From positions 1-64,000 of the IMG/VR virus record IMGVR_UViG_3300035670_000034: DNA of 64,000 nt; one strand, written 5' to 3'. Position 1 is the stretch's first letter. Each line of letters starts with the position of its first letter. Positions 1 to 9,238 of the stretch are shown in pieces. The stretch comes from a virus. The notes below the pieces were generated by a model. That model was given only the letters and a program-made list of their open reading frames with translations, was not told the origin of the DNA and ran no database searches. The translations under genes were made by a program, and so were the position numbers.

Positions 1-461
1 AACGAGTCGTAGTACACGAACATTTTGCCCGTATCCGACTCATACCAAAGGTCGCCAACTTCTGGTGATACTGGGGCGGTGTCGCTAACCGTGACGGTTG
101 TATTGCCGCCGCCCCCACCTGTTACTTGTGTCCAAGAGCCGTTTGAACGGAAATAGAAAAGATTGTTCGTCGTATCGACGGCGAGCGCGCCATCTGGCAG
201 TGATGCCGTTGGAGTACCGGCAACAGCCATTGTGACGACACCAGAAATCGCCTTGAGAACATCGTCGGTAGCAAGAGTATTTGCACCATCACGATAAAGA
301 TTCGTGTCATATACGCCTTCGCCGTCGCTCCACGAAATGCGACCGCCCGCTTCAATTTTTACGCGACCGTAAACCTCACCATTTACGAAAACCGTGAGCG
401 CATCAGACCCAGCAGACGCCAACTGCTTAATTGTTATGGGGACTGTAAATTTTTGCGCCAC
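1..461 (-). CDS. Tail fibre-like protein (3' part outside window)
   Basis: The minus-strand reading frame is open from 461 to the window edge, so the C-terminus is missing. The start is a GTG at 461-459; the only upstream in-frame ATG (512-510) meets a TAG after ten codons, and a GAGG precedes the GTG closely. The N-terminus MAQKFTVPITIKQL resembles the neighbouring fibre gene (MSQKFLTNIDLNQNQL). The protein then has a Gly-rich stretch followed by a G-D-L-W-Y-E-S-D-T-G-K type motif, which is common in phage tail-fibre proteins describing short beta repeats. It is the last gene seen of the leftward fibre group and probably forms part of the host-recognition apparatus. The exact role is inferred from the motif and position. 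Confidence 0.75.
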   Translation of the reverse strand, partial: MAQKFTVPITIKQLASAGSDALTVFVNGEVYGRVKIEAGGRISWSDGEGVYDTNLYRDGANTLATDDVLKAISGVVTMAVAGTPTASLPDGALAVDTTNNLFYFRSNGSWTQVTGGGGGNTTVTVSDTAPVSPEVGDLWYESDTGKMFVYYDS

Positions 462-515
462 GACCTCAATCGCTTTCGACTATGTTTTGATTGACCCCTC
501 AAGGTCAATCATAGA

Positions 516-1829
516 TTAGCCCGTGACGACGATTGTGTAGTCGTTTGCGCTAATCGTTCCGTTTAGGACAACGCTGACCGAGTTGCTGTTTGCTCGGATG
601 GTGTCGCCGATGACAGTTGCACCGCTTGACACCTCGTACACCTGAATGAGAACATCAGTCGTGTTGAAATTGTGGGTAACGGTCGTTGTGGAGACACCGC
701 CGACGCTTGCTGCGCAACCCTGCTTGGCAACTCTCGCCAAGGACGGAACGCTCGTCGTGCGACCAGTGGTTTCAGAAGCGGCAGAAGCAAGATTGGTTCT
801 TGCACCAGACTCGGTAGAAGCATTTGTACCACCGTGCTCGACGGCGACATCCGTTGCCGCCCATGTGCCCGTGGTAATCGTGCCAAGGGTGGTAATGCTC
901 GACTGACCAACATAAGTGGCGGCAATGTCAACCGCATCACTAGTAATTGCAGTTCTGTCAGCAACGACGTTGACATTGATTTGGTTGCCGACTTGCGAAA
1001 GACCATCACCAGCAACAAACGAACCAGCGCCAGAGAACTGCGTCCATGCGATTGCCGTAGAGCCAACGGTGATTGTTCCGTTGGTTGAGATGACAAAGCC
1101 CTTGTCGGAGTTGACCGTACCTTCTTCAACGAAGGTGAATGTTCCTGGAGATAGTTCACCAGTGTCGGCTGTACCGTTTGAATCAGATGCTCTTACCGGC
1201 GCACCACTTGCCTGAACAACGTAAATACCGTTGTCCACATGTGCAACACCAGGACCACCTTGGTCTTTGACCAAGATTCTGTCGCCGGTAGCGAGCGTTA
1301 CTCCATCTAGCGAATCTCCATCTTCAAGGTCGGTCGAAAGATTGACTGCAGCAGTCGTCGCCACGCGAACCGATTGCTTAACATCAAGACCTTGGCGAGC
1401 CGCATCAACATAACCCTTGGTTGCAATGTGCGCCGCATCGGTTGGAGTAGCAACCTTTGCATTTCCGTTTGCGTCACGCTTAACAAGTTTGCTTGCGGTC
1501 GCATCAGCGGTCGCATCATTGAGCATGTTCCAGAAGGTGCTGGAGAGAAGACCTGCACTGTCGGTATCAGCAAGGTTGAGGGTAAGAGTGACTTGACCGT
1601 TTGCCTCAGTAATTGTGATTGCGTCTGTGTAGTCGCCACCAGCGATGACGCTGTGTAGCATCTTGCGCCATGCGGAACCCGAATAGACCTTGATGGTATC
1701 TTCGGTTGAGTTGTAGATGAGGCGACCCTCAAAGTTGCCTGAACTTGGGTCAGAACCGACGACCTCAAAGGTGGCGTTAATCAGTTGATTCTGATTTAGG
1801 TCTATATTCGTGAGGAACTTTTGCGACAT
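516..1829 (-). CDS. Tail fibre / receptor-binding-type protein
   Basis: A 437-residue protein with the composition of a phage fibre: rich in Ser, Thr, Gly, Val and Asp, with no enzyme motif and no signal peptide. Its N-terminus (SQKFLTNIDLNQNQLIN) is of the type that attaches fibres to the tail. The middle has the R-I-L-V-K-D-Q and N-G-I-Y-V-V motifs found in many fibre proteins. The last 50 residues form a beta-rich module beginning H-N-F that resembles the C-terminus of the next upstream gene. A CAGGA ribosome site lies six bases before the ATG. It sits downstream of the baseplate and holin genes, the usual place for adsorption genes. The family is clear in general but the receptor cannot be told. 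Confidence 0.8.
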   Translation of the reverse strand: MSQKFLTNIDLNQNQLINATFEVVGSDPSSGNFEGRLIYNSTEDTIKVYSGSAWRKMLHSVIAGGDYTDAITITEANGQVTLTLNLADTDSAGLLSSTFWNMLNDATADATASKLVKRDANGNAKVATPTDAAHIATKGYVDAARQGLDVKQSVRVATTAAVNLSTDLEDGDSLDGVTLATGDRILVKDQGGPGVAHVDNGIYVVQASGAPVRASDSNGTADTGELSPGTFTFVEEGTVNSDKGFVISTNGTITVGSTAIAWTQFSGAGSFVAGDGLSQVGNQINVNVVADRTAITSDAVDIAATYVGQSSITTLGTITTGTWAATDVAVEHGGTNASTESGARTNLASAASETTGRTTSVPSLARVAKQGCAASVGGVSTTTVTHNFNTTDVLIQVYEVSSGATVIGDTIRANSNSVSVVLNGTISANDYTIVVTG

Positions 1830-1841
1830 TTAATCCTGCCT

Positions 1842-2153
1842 TTAGGTCAAATATGCGTAACCCGAAAAGGGAGCGGTAAAGGTAACCGTCACCTGAGAAT
1901 TACTGTTATATGTTACCTCACCAACGACCACCGTATCTGCAGAATCGACGATGGTTACCGAAGGTTTGCCGCCCAGTGTGTGGTTAATTACCCAAACAGA
2001 AGACACAACTGGTTGGCTATGTACATGGCGCTGTGTTAATACTGTCTGAGTAGTCGCGTTGGTCAGCGTTATTAGGTTTGGTACGTCCTCGTCAACATTT
2101 ACGTCTATTCTTACGTCTTCGACAACGACCTGGTTGGGGACAGTGTTGCTCAT
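1842..2153 (-). CDS. Small fibre-associated virion protein
   Basis: A 103-residue protein whose start codon overlaps the stop of the preceding gene (ATGA at 2150-2153), so translation is probably coupled. The N-terminal half is acidic and Val/Asn rich. The C-terminal half carries W-V-I-N-H-T-L-G, V-D-S-A-D and a closing G-Y-A-Y-L pattern, a small beta module commonly found at the ends of phage fibre and baseplate-appendage proteins; a related module ends the neighbouring 437-residue fibre. A role as a fibre tip or adaptor is inferred from this similarity and its position. No catalytic residues are recognisable. Confidence 0.65.
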   Translation of the reverse strand: MSNTVPNQVVVEDVRIDVNVDEDVPNLITLTNATTQTVLTQRHVHSQPVVSSVWVINHTLGGKPSVTIVDSADTVVVGEVTYNSNSQVTVTFTAPFSGYAYLT

Positions 2154-2524
2154 CTGGTGACCTCTTGTGACAGGGTGAAGTTGCCCTGCATTATTCTGTT
2201 AACAACGCCAGTATCCGAAATAATTTCCAAGTCGTAAACACCTGAACTTGTTAGCGCCGCAGTATCTGCGGCGGTTATATTTAGTTCAATTACTCCACTT
2301 GCACCACCAAGTGTTATGCGGCCATTTTCTGTTGTCATGGAAATAAGAATGGTAGACGAATCGATAGTTCTTCTTACCTGCATTCGCGCCGTGTAGCCAG
2401 TTAAGTCCCACGGCAAATATGTTGGGTCGGCTGGCGGAGAGAGAGGGTCGGGGTATTTAAAGGTAATAGTTCGCGCAAAAGTCGAGCCCTGCTGACAAGT
2501 AATATTGTAAATACCCGCAAGCAT
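2150..2524 (-). CDS. Baseplate appendage-type beta protein
   Basis: A 124-residue protein with a beta-sandwich pattern: Q-G-S-T-F near the N-terminus, then L-T-G-Y-T-A-R-M-Q-V-R, I-T-L-G-G-A-S-G-V-I and a closing G-V-Y-D-L-E-I pattern. This order is typical of small BppU-N-like modules that join fibres to baseplates in phages. TAGGAG lies about ten bases upstream of the ATG. It is followed by the small fibre-associated gene with a four-base overlap and preceded by the holin gene. The fold assignment is by pattern only; a minor virion protein of unknown position is the safe description. Confidence 0.6.
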   Translation of the reverse strand: MLAGIYNITCQQGSTFARTITFKYPDPLSPPADPTYLPWDLTGYTARMQVRRTIDSSTILISMTTENGRITLGGASGVIELNITAADTAALTSSGVYDLEIISDTGVVNRIMQGNFTLSQEVTR

Positions 2525-2591
2525 CGACGCGCGCTCCTAACTCTCTGCGTCCAATTGTAGATTAGAGAGCGCAAATGCGCTAGCAGGAATC

Positions 2592-2807
2592 TCAAATAAC
2601 GCTGGCAGAATCTTTCTTCGGGCCAACCTTCTTCAAGCCCATGCTCATTGCAACGGACAAGGCCACCGCAACAACACCAACTTTCAAATTGTCGGTTGCA
2701 AAAAGACCATCAAAGTCAGCGCCAGTCGCAAGCCAGGAACCAAGGTAGCCCTGCAGGAACGTACGCGCCGCTCTTTCAAGTACGTCTTTGCTAAATGAAG
2801 ACAACAT
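2592..2807 (-). CDS. Holin, r1t-like
   Basis: A 71-residue protein with an N-terminal amphipathic segment (VLERAARTFLQGYLGSWL), a short acidic turn, and one clear hydrophobic segment (VGVVAVALSVAMSMGL), ending in a Lys-rich tail. This matches the small r1t-type holin family found in phages of Gram-positive hosts, which form inner-membrane lesions that release the endolysin. AAGGA lies seven bases upstream of the ATG. It lies inside the tail module, far from the GH25 endolysin at 61 kb, so the lysis functions are split between two operons. A second small membrane protein follows the endolysin and could be a partner or alternative holin. Confidence 0.7.
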   Translation of the reverse strand: MLSSFSKDVLERAARTFLQGYLGSWLATGADFDGLFATDNLKVGVVAVALSVAMSMGLKKVGPKKDSASVI

Positions 2808-2838
2808 ATGTTTTCCTTTGTTGTATTAATTTTAGCAC

Positions 2839-4041
2839 TTAGCCAAGTGCGTTTTGCTGAAGGGGTCCAAGTGCTCCATAAAGTGCATCATCAAGAATAA
2901 ACGGCAATTGCGTAAATGCTTCATGATTGAGAGTAAAACCCATTGGTTTGGTTAGGTTGGCTATCGCAGTTACTTCCGGCGATGTATCTCCACTTGATGA
3001 AACACCAGGAGTCTCACTTAACAATGTGTAAATATTTATGGCAAAGAAACTGCCACCAGGAGAAACATAAACAGTTTTATTTCCTGTCAAAACTTGCTTT
3101 GTGCATTCTCTAATAGCGTCTAACGTTCCGGCATTTCTACCAAAATAAGCATTTTCAAGTTGCCAAGTTATTGACTCATCTACGTCACCTATGGCTTCTG
3201 TTGATGCTGTCGTTGTTACGCTTTTGTAGATGGGGGTTCCATTAAATTGCGAAAGCCAAGTTATGTAATCTCCATCGACATATGTTGGATGTATTAATTC
3301 ACTAAATCTAAATGATTCCAACTCGTTTGATGCTGAAACTTCACTATTCAGATATTGATAAAACCTACGATACAAAACAGTTGCCTTATCACCAGCGCTA
3401 GTTAAAGCATGCAAAAATTTTGCAAACGTATAATTTGGATACTGTTGAACTTTATCTCTATCCCATATAAAGTTTGGAATAAATTTTCTCATATTCCAAA
3501 CAAATACGTTTTTTGTAAAACCAAGTTCGTCCATCAAAGTTGGAACAGAAATGTAAAAAATTTGACCGAAGTGGTTACTTATGGAAATATCAACACTAAA
3601 TTCAATTTGGTCAACAGAGGTGTCAATTAGCCCAACATCAATAACAGGACTAAATGCTGCATTCCATTTTCCAACAGTCATTAATTGAGAATGCGAATCA
3701 GAAATTGAACCAGTTACATTGGTTAACTCAATTGATGCAATCATTTCTCTTTGTGGAAAAATTTGACAATGAAATTGCGCTTTGCTTCCATTGATTTCAT
3801 CATCGTCAGGAATAATCCCAGAAAGAGAAATGACTATTGTCGAACTATCGTCGTTTGGCTGAACTTGAAGCGAATATTGAAGAGGATGAACATACTTGTC
3901 GGACACAACGGAAATGCTTGAGTTTGTGGAGGTCCAATCGTGCGAATATGTTTCCGGATTTACAAAACTACCATTCAAATTTTTTGCATTAAACGCGTTG
4001 TTCCAAGCAAGAATATTCCGCGTTGGATTGAGGATTTGCAT
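2839..4041 (-). CDS. Tail protein I-like baseplate protein
   Basis: A 400-residue protein that directly follows the baseplate J-like gene, with its start two bases after that gene's stop. The order J then I matches P2-type contractile baseplates. The C-terminal half has a Trp/Tyr-rich pattern (W-D-R-D, F-A-K-F-L-H-A-L-T, Y-R-R-F-Y-Q-Y-L-N) and a L-D-A-I-R-E-C segment, the general layout of tail protein I. The N-terminal half is beta-rich and Ser-rich and may be a carbohydrate-binding-like or attachment extension. It has more A+T than the sheath and tube genes. The assignment rests mostly on context, so the name is tentative. Confidence 0.6.
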   Translation of the reverse strand: MQILNPTRNILAWNNAFNAKNLNGSFVNPETYSHDWTSTNSSISVVSDKYVHPLQYSLQVQPNDDSSTIVISLSGIIPDDDEINGSKAQFHCQIFPQREMIASIELTNVTGSISDSHSQLMTVGKWNAAFSPVIDVGLIDTSVDQIEFSVDISISNHFGQIFYISVPTLMDELGFTKNVFVWNMRKFIPNFIWDRDKVQQYPNYTFAKFLHALTSAGDKATVLYRRFYQYLNSEVSASNELESFRFSELIHPTYVDGDYITWLSQFNGTPIYKSVTTTASTEAIGDVDESITWQLENAYFGRNAGTLDAIRECTKQVLTGNKTVYVSPGGSFFAINIYTLLSETPGVSSSGDTSPEVTAIANLTKPMGFTLNHEAFTQLPFILDDALYGALGPLQQNALG

Positions 4042-4043
4042 TA

Positions 4044-5492
4044 CTACACCTCAAATGATTGCATTGTAAGAACTATTTTTTCCAGTTGCAAATTCAAAAG
4101 ACTGCCTTTGTAGAGATACAAAATGTCACCTCCAGATACAGACCCCCAATTTGGTGAAACAGCGGAAGATGTTCCTCCGGAAGAATATGTTCCAGACAAA
4201 CCCGTAGAACTGACAGTAAAAGATGTGTCTGTTCTACTTGTTATTGTTCTCGCAGTTGACGCAAAATTTAAACCGGATGGCGTTATTCCGCTGACAGTAA
4301 CCTCGTCGCCGATTGAGTAAGTATTGTTGCATGTATACGTTGCATCTCCACCACTAATTGAAACACCAGTTATCGTCGCTCCGGAAGTATCGTTGTAGGA
4401 AATTGTCAATGATTCAACACTGTGAACTGATGGGTTTGCATAAATTGCACGCAAAACGTCGTTTTCTCTAAGTTTTTCTTCTGACCACTGACAATAAATT
4501 GGAGAAAACTGACCCAGTAGGTTTTCTTTAATTACTTCAGAAACGTTTGCCGCCTCAAAGTCAGAATAATAATTTACAGTTGCAGTAATTTTAAAATTTA
4601 ACAAAACCGGGTCAGCCACACCGACCTCAAGTCCAGCAACACTTCTATCTGAAATGTCTGTTTCCAAATTTGTTTTTTCTGCCAGAGTCAAGTTTCTTTC
4701 TGGTCCATATACGTAAACAGTTACTTTTCCCGCAACGTCAGCGTCTCCTATTTCCAAATCGCCGTCTGGGTCGGTCAAATCATAAACTTTGCATCTTCTT
4801 GCCAAAGTTGGATATGCAGTAAGAATGTAATTTTTCAATTGATTGCCAGTTGTCAAAGCGGAAGACATTGACGCAAGATTTGCAGTTGCTCTAGTTAAAA
4901 ACTCATCAATAGTTTCAGAATTCGACCCTTGAACAAAATTTCCATCACTAACTGCAGAATAAAGAATTTGTGAAAATGACTGCAAAGACATTGCTGTTCC
5001 AGATGGAATTGTTGGAATTACACCAACATCTCTGGCGGTACATGGAACGGGGGAACTTTCCGGCAATGGGTCGCCAAGTGTGTTTGCCGATATGGTAACT
5101 GCTTCGTCTGTTTCAAATAAATAAGTGATATCGGATTCACCGTCATCTGTTGTTGGTGAATAAGCAATCAATGTTCCAGCCGGAACAACACCGCCGTCAT
5201 TTGAGTTTGCCGTAAATACAACGTTCATTGTTGCTCTTTCGCCATCCGCATATGGTGTTCCAAGCATTTTCCCAAGTCCAAGCATTAAGGAATCTGGCAA
5301 TCTATTAATTGAACCGATATTCAAAGCAGACATGTAAGCAAACGCTTGGAACATGGCATCCTCGATGGTGCCAGGACGCAAATCAAAACCTGGGAATACG
5401 GTTCTTGCAACCTCAATTGAATCGAGATACGCCTGAGCAGGCGATATGTCAAGTGGTCTTAAGTTTACGTATGGTCTAAAATCTGCAGACAT
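4044..5492 (-). CDS. Baseplate J-like wedge protein with inserted beta domain
   Basis: A 482-residue protein with the hallmarks of the Baseplate_J family: P-G-T-I-E-D near the N-terminus, V-P-A-G-T-L-I-A followed by a beta region, the R-D-V-G-V-I-P turn, S-N-S-E-T-I-D-E-F-L-T-R-A and a late E-K-L-R-E-N-D-V-L-R-A-I. This protein forms the wedge ring of contractile-tail baseplates. Near residues 370-440 there is an extra beta module of about 65 residues (G-D-A-T-Y-T, Y-S-I-G-D-E-V-T-V, then T-D-T-S-F-T-V) that is not part of the core family and is closely matched in the head-tail connector at 18470-19342. It lies between the gp25-like and tail-protein-I-like genes. Confidence 0.85.
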   Translation of the reverse strand: MSADFRPYVNLRPLDISPAQAYLDSIEVARTVFPGFDLRPGTIEDAMFQAFAYMSALNIGSINRLPDSLMLGLGKMLGTPYADGERATMNVVFTANSNDGGVVPAGTLIAYSPTTDDGESDITYLFETDEAVTISANTLGDPLPESSPVPCTARDVGVIPTIPSGTAMSLQSFSQILYSAVSDGNFVQGSNSETIDEFLTRATANLASMSSALTTGNQLKNYILTAYPTLARRCKVYDLTDPDGDLEIGDADVAGKVTVYVYGPERNLTLAEKTNLETDISDRSVAGLEVGVADPVLLNFKITATVNYYSDFEAANVSEVIKENLLGQFSPIYCQWSEEKLRENDVLRAIYANPSVHSVESLTISYNDTSGATITGVSISGGDATYTCNNTYSIGDEVTVSGITPSGLNFASTARTITSRTDTSFTVSSTGLSGTYSSGGTSSAVSPNWGSVSGGDILYLYKGSLLNLQLEKIVLTMQSFEV

Positions 5493-5496
5493 ATGG

Positions 5497-5793
5497 TCAC
5501 CTATTGTAAATAAATTTTACGTTTACTGTTCCAAGTTCTTCATCTAATGTGGTTCCTATCGAAACAATAGTCACTTCTGGAATAAATTTGTTTACATTTA
5601 ACATCAGATTGGCCGGAGAAACCGTAGAAAACGATGGGTCCGCCGTTCCAAAATCTGGTGTTAATGGAAGCACAAAAGGTTCTGTTAACAAGCATACGCT
5701 AATTAACTGCTTTATGTAATCATCTGTTCCGTCAACCAGTTTTACAAATTCTCTGTTTGTCGAAAATTGCAATGGAAATTTTAGTGTGTCCAT
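5497..5793 (-). CDS. gp25-like baseplate wedge protein
   Basis: A 98-residue protein of the GPW/gp25 size and layout. It begins with a short strand (LKFPLQF), has a helical L-I-S-V-C-L-L-T-E-P segment in the place where the family has its conserved R-I-P-R-P element, and ends in a beta strand pair. In T4-type and P2-type phages this protein has a lysozyme-like fold without known catalysis and joins sheath to wedge. It lies just before the baseplate J-like gene in the direction of transcription, the conserved gene order. The sequence is divergent; position gives much of the confidence. Confidence 0.75.
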   Translation of the reverse strand: MDTLKFPLQFSTNREFVKLVDGTDDYIKQLISVCLLTEPFVLPLTPDFGTADPSFSTVSPANLMLNVNKFIPEVTIVSIGTTLDEELGTVNVKFIYNR

Positions 5794-5795
5794 AA

Positions 5796-6191
5796 TTAGT
5801 CCGTTTGTTTAAAGGTCGTAAACGACGTTTGTGTGAGTGAAAGCGCTTGTTGCAGTTGATTTATTCTTGTTTGAAGTTCGTCAATAAGACTATTGAATTT
5901 TTCTTTTCCAGCAAAAACGTCTTGTTTTTTGTTGAATGCGCCAATAATAAATATTTCACTAGTTTCCATATCTATAAAAGTGCAAAGTACTCTGTCGTTT
6001 GCTTTTAATGAGCCGCGTGTTGTGTTGCCAACATATTCAACATCCTTAAATGTTACCCCCAACTGCGGAACAAAAATTGTAGGCCTTCCGGTGTTTTGTG
6101 AATCGTGATATCTAACTACACCTATATAAACACCACCAGGTTGCAATGGGTGTGAGGAGGCTTTGATTCTATTGACTTGATTTTTTTTCAC
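5796..6191 (-). CDS. Baseplate spike OB-fold protein (gp5/gpV-like)
   Basis: A 131-residue protein with a beta-rich N-terminal region of OB-fold type (G-V-Y-I-G-V-V, I-F-V-P-Q-L-G, D-R-V-L-C-T-F-I-D, E-I-F-I-I-G-A-F) followed by a C-terminal coiled coil of about 40 residues (FNSLIDELQTRINQLQQAL). This matches the OB domain that links hub to spike in contractile tails. It lies between the hub gene and the gp25-like gene, where gpV or gp5-type spike genes usually lie. There is no lysozyme domain and no triple-beta-helix needle in this gene. Confidence 0.7.
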   Translation of the reverse strand: MKKNQVNRIKASSHPLQPGGVYIGVVRYHDSQNTGRPTIFVPQLGVTFKDVEYVGNTTRGSLKANDRVLCTFIDMETSEIFIIGAFNKKQDVFAGKEKFNSLIDELQTRINQLQQALSLTQTSFTTFKQTD

Positions 6192-6194
6192 TGT

Positions 6195-7412
6195 TTACTC
6201 CATACCTTGCTGTTCGTAATTTCTGGTTGCTGATGCATTTCGCGGCGATGGATTAGCCGTATATAAACCCTGAACAGTTCCCCATTCGACAGAACCTGGA
6301 TAAATTGTTCCAACTTCAATTTGTTTAATCTTTGTTTCTTGTCTTGGTGGGGTTGCGAAACTTACAGACACTGGGTCAGCAACCATTTCTTGAAAATCTA
6401 CAGAAGTAATCAAAAAATCATCAGTGTGCCAAGGAATATCCCCAACATTAACCGTCATTCCTGGTCTGAGTCTTACTCCATTTAGTCTGTCCACAACACA
6501 TGACCCATCTCCTTCCATTGGGTCATTTTCTGCTTTATGCATTGTTGGCATTTTATGCAACACAAAACGATTGTCTGGATTTCCGTTAACAATTCTTGGA
6601 GGGTAATGAAGGTATGTAACTTTTCGAGTTACGGTCACATTCTTTTTTTTCTTTTTGTTGTATTTGGTGTGCTCGTATGAATCATGGCCCCATTTATACA
6701 TGAGCCATTGCTGAGTACCAAAATACAATGTTCCGTCAGATTCAAATAATGTGTATGGGTTTTTGTTTTCGTCCTTTGATTCACTTGCCAGCCTGTTCAA
6801 CACATCCCATAGCGAATCGGCAACTTTTTCGCCATCCGCTTGGGTAATGTTTTTGTCTTTCGTTGTTTCTTGGCACACCGCTTTAAGACCATATTTTTTG
6901 GCAGCATTTATAACAAAAGTGTGATTTTCACCTTTAACCGCGCCGGGATTTCTATCGCGCTTCATTTGCTGAATTGCCTTTGTGTAACCCTGAACTCTAA
7001 CTATTGGGGAATTACCTTGAGACTGCTCTATTGAAACATCAGCAACTTCCATAAAGTAGCCCAAATAATCCTCCAACGCAATTGCAGACATACTGCTATC
7101 TTGAACTATCCGTGAAGGGTTGTGACTTCTGTAGATGAATGTTTGCCCCACTTGAAAATAATTTTGTTTTGTTAATTCCAAACCTGGGTCAATTACCGAA
7201 AAAGTTATTGCAGTTGAGGCAGATAGTGAGTAATTTACGCTTATGTCAGTAATTTGATTGTAAAGTTTTGTTACAAACGTTTTTCCAGAATTGGTAGTTC
7301 CATACAAAAAAACCAATGGAACGTCTCTTTCGCTGCCCTGAACTCTAATAAAAGGCAAATCAGCGCCACCAACGCTTTCCATTCGTGCAATGTTCGACTC
7401 AATATTACTCAT
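6195..7412 (-). CDS. Baseplate hub protein (gpD/gp27-like)
   Basis: A 405-residue protein starting with an alternating-charge segment and then the pattern I-T-F-S-V-I-D-P-G-L-E-L, Y-F-Q-V-G-Q-T-F-I-Y-R-S found in late-control-D-type hub proteins. The middle carries D-S-L-W-D-V-L-N-R-L-A and Y-T-L-F-E-S-D-G-T-L-Y-F-G, typical of the second hub barrel, and the end has R-P-G-M-T-V-N-V-G-D and a Y-P-G-S-V-E-W-G closing motif. Such hubs cap the tail tube and hold the spike. It lies between a large tail protein and the OB-fold spike gene. No enzymatic motif is seen. Confidence 0.72.
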   Translation of the reverse strand: MSNIESNIARMESVGGADLPFIRVQGSERDVPLVFLYGTTNSGKTFVTKLYNQITDISVNYSLSASTAITFSVIDPGLELTKQNYFQVGQTFIYRSHNPSRIVQDSSMSAIALEDYLGYFMEVADVSIEQSQGNSPIVRVQGYTKAIQQMKRDRNPGAVKGENHTFVINAAKKYGLKAVCQETTKDKNITQADGEKVADSLWDVLNRLASESKDENKNPYTLFESDGTLYFGTQQWLMYKWGHDSYEHTKYNKKKKKNVTVTRKVTYLHYPPRIVNGNPDNRFVLHKMPTMHKAENDPMEGDGSCVVDRLNGVRLRPGMTVNVGDIPWHTDDFLITSVDFQEMVADPVSVSFATPPRQETKIKQIEVGTIYPGSVEWGTVQGLYTANPSPRNASATRNYEQQGME

Positions 7413-7441
7413 GGCGGGTGCAGAACTTCCTCAATACCTTG

Positions 7442-9235
7442 TCACGTGCGGTTAAGGTAACGATATTGAATATCTTGGTCAGGTTTTCTATTCAAATTAT
7501 CTGTTGTTAGTCCAAATTCAGGGTCAGTAAATGTGGGTGGTTCGTCTGGTTTTTTGGGAACGTGTTTTAGACGAGGCATTCCTATTATCGACGTTTTCTC
7601 AATGGGTATTTCTTGAAGTGTTATGTTTGCTGTTGCTCTTGTTATTTGCATATTTACATCTCGACGAGCAGCGGTAATAGAAAGGTCTTGAATTACAAAT
7701 TGAACACCCCTTGGTGCTCCATTGTCGTCATAGCGAAATTGATTGGTCAAAAGGGTGTCAAATCCGTAAAACATAACCGGATACGGAGTTTGCGCCATTC
7801 TTTGAAGTTTTTCAATTTTGTCTTTTACTGAAATGAGTAAGCCATCGCCAGTAAAAACGCCGCTGTCTTTGTCTGCAATCGTAAACGAAAAAGAAATTTG
7901 CAATAATTTAAAAGATTTCCAATCTATAAAAGGAAATCCTCCAACTCTGTCTATGGATACCCATTCTCCACCAAATCCACCATAATTTATTTCATTCGGT
8001 ATAACATCAAAAACATATTCATTTATGAGTGCTGAACCAGTTTGAGCATTGGCATCTGAACCTCTGTAAACCTGGTACATGACGGGCTTTGAATTGTCAA
8101 TTGATACACCCTTATTGGAAAGAGCACCCGCAATTTCTTCGGATGTGAAAAATATGTTTTTACTTCTTTGGACGGTAATGTCTTGAACTCTTCCTTCCGT
8201 ATAACCCTCTGGGCCTTTCCATACAGAACCATTTGCCGACCTACCACCAGCAGGACTTGAGCCGCCAGCAGACCCACCACCTCTACCGCCACCACCGGAA
8301 GATGACCCTGAACTTATTTCTTTTAATTCCGCCATTGTCAATCCGCGAACACCACGGATTGTGTTGATTTGAGACATGGTGTATCCAATGTCGAGCAATT
8401 CTCTTGTAATTGCCTGGTCTGAAAGACCTGTGTTTGCAAATTTGTTCCACAAATTTATATAGTTACTGTCAACATCCCACCATTGACCATCAACAAATAT
8501 CTTTACTGGATTTTCGTGAGCGACAAGAGAAGTAAGTGCTTCTTGTTCAAACTGTTTTTCAAACTGATAATATTTCGGAAACAATTGCTGAAATTGAGCA
8601 AACGTTTTAATTTCTTCTTGATTTCCAGTTCTTTGATTAACAAAATACAAATTTTTTGAAGTGTCTGGCTTATTGTTCCTGGCGTTGGCCAAATACGCAT
8701 TCCATGCATTTAGAACTTCCTGTGCGGAAGCATTTCTGTCTAGTTGTATGGTTCTTGATTGATTAAAAACATAAGCATCTCGTCCCTCGTCGCCTGGGAC
8801 AACTTGGGAAATAACGCCACGACGAATTATGCGTGGCACTTCATCGCCAGTTAATGTATTAAGTGGGTCAAAAACAGTTTTTGTGAGCGTTCCGCAATAT
8901 CTAGATGAACGTCCTGTTGGTCCAATGTTTGCAAACATTGGAACAACTGAAGATGGCGTTGGCTTCGAATAAGTAACTGTTGGCCGTGAGGAAATTATGT
9001 GCTGCGACGACGTAACGACAGTCTCCTTTGCCGGTTGCGTTTTTTTGCCAATAATATAATTTTCGTCTTCATAAACAACCCAACGCTGTGGATTACTTAT
9101 GTTATATTTCCAAAATATTATTGGTTTTGTTCCATAAAATTGCTGCAGTGTTGGCAACAAGTTGTGCAACAGTCCGTCAGTTTCCCGGTACACAATGTTT
9201 GGGTTCGATGTGTGAATAATTTGAGCAATAGCCAT
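7442..9235 (-). CDS. Tail tip / tube-hub connecting protein
   Basis: A 597-residue protein immediately following the tape measure gene (two bases apart). The N-terminal 300 residues are predicted mixed alpha/beta with many Asn and Gln. A Gly/Ser linker at about residues 305-340 separates it from a C-terminal domain that contains F-D-V-I-P-N-E-I-N-Y-G-G, I-D-W-K-S-F-K-L-L-Q-I-S-F-S-F and V-M-F-Y-G-F-D, and ends in a conserved I-T-R-A-T-A-N-I-T-L-Q-E-I-like strand. Proteins with this C-terminal pattern occupy the same slot in other contractile phages, in place of the LysM-type hub adaptor. No LysM repeat was found here. The function is inferred from the slot. Confidence 0.6.
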   Translation of the reverse strand: MAIAQIIHTSNPNIVYRETDGLLHNLLPTLQQFYGTKPIIFWKYNISNPQRWVVYEDENYIIGKKTQPAKETVVTSSQHIISSRPTVTYSKPTPSSVVPMFANIGPTGRSSRYCGTLTKTVFDPLNTLTGDEVPRIIRRGVISQVVPGDEGRDAYVFNQSRTIQLDRNASAQEVLNAWNAYLANARNNKPDTSKNLYFVNQRTGNQEEIKTFAQFQQLFPKYYQFEKQFEQEALTSLVAHENPVKIFVDGQWWDVDSNYINLWNKFANTGLSDQAITRELLDIGYTMSQINTIRGVRGLTMAELKEISSGSSSGGGGRGGGSAGGSSPAGGRSANGSVWKGPEGYTEGRVQDITVQRSKNIFFTSEEIAGALSNKGVSIDNSKPVMYQVYRGSDANAQTGSALINEYVFDVIPNEINYGGFGGEWVSIDRVGGFPFIDWKSFKLLQISFSFTIADKDSGVFTGDGLLISVKDKIEKLQRMAQTPYPVMFYGFDTLLTNQFRYDDNGAPRGVQFVIQDLSITAARRDVNMQITRATANITLQEIPIEKTSIIGMPRLKHVPKKPDEPPTFTDPEFGLTTDNLNRKPDQDIQYRYLNRT

Positions 9236-9238
9236 GGC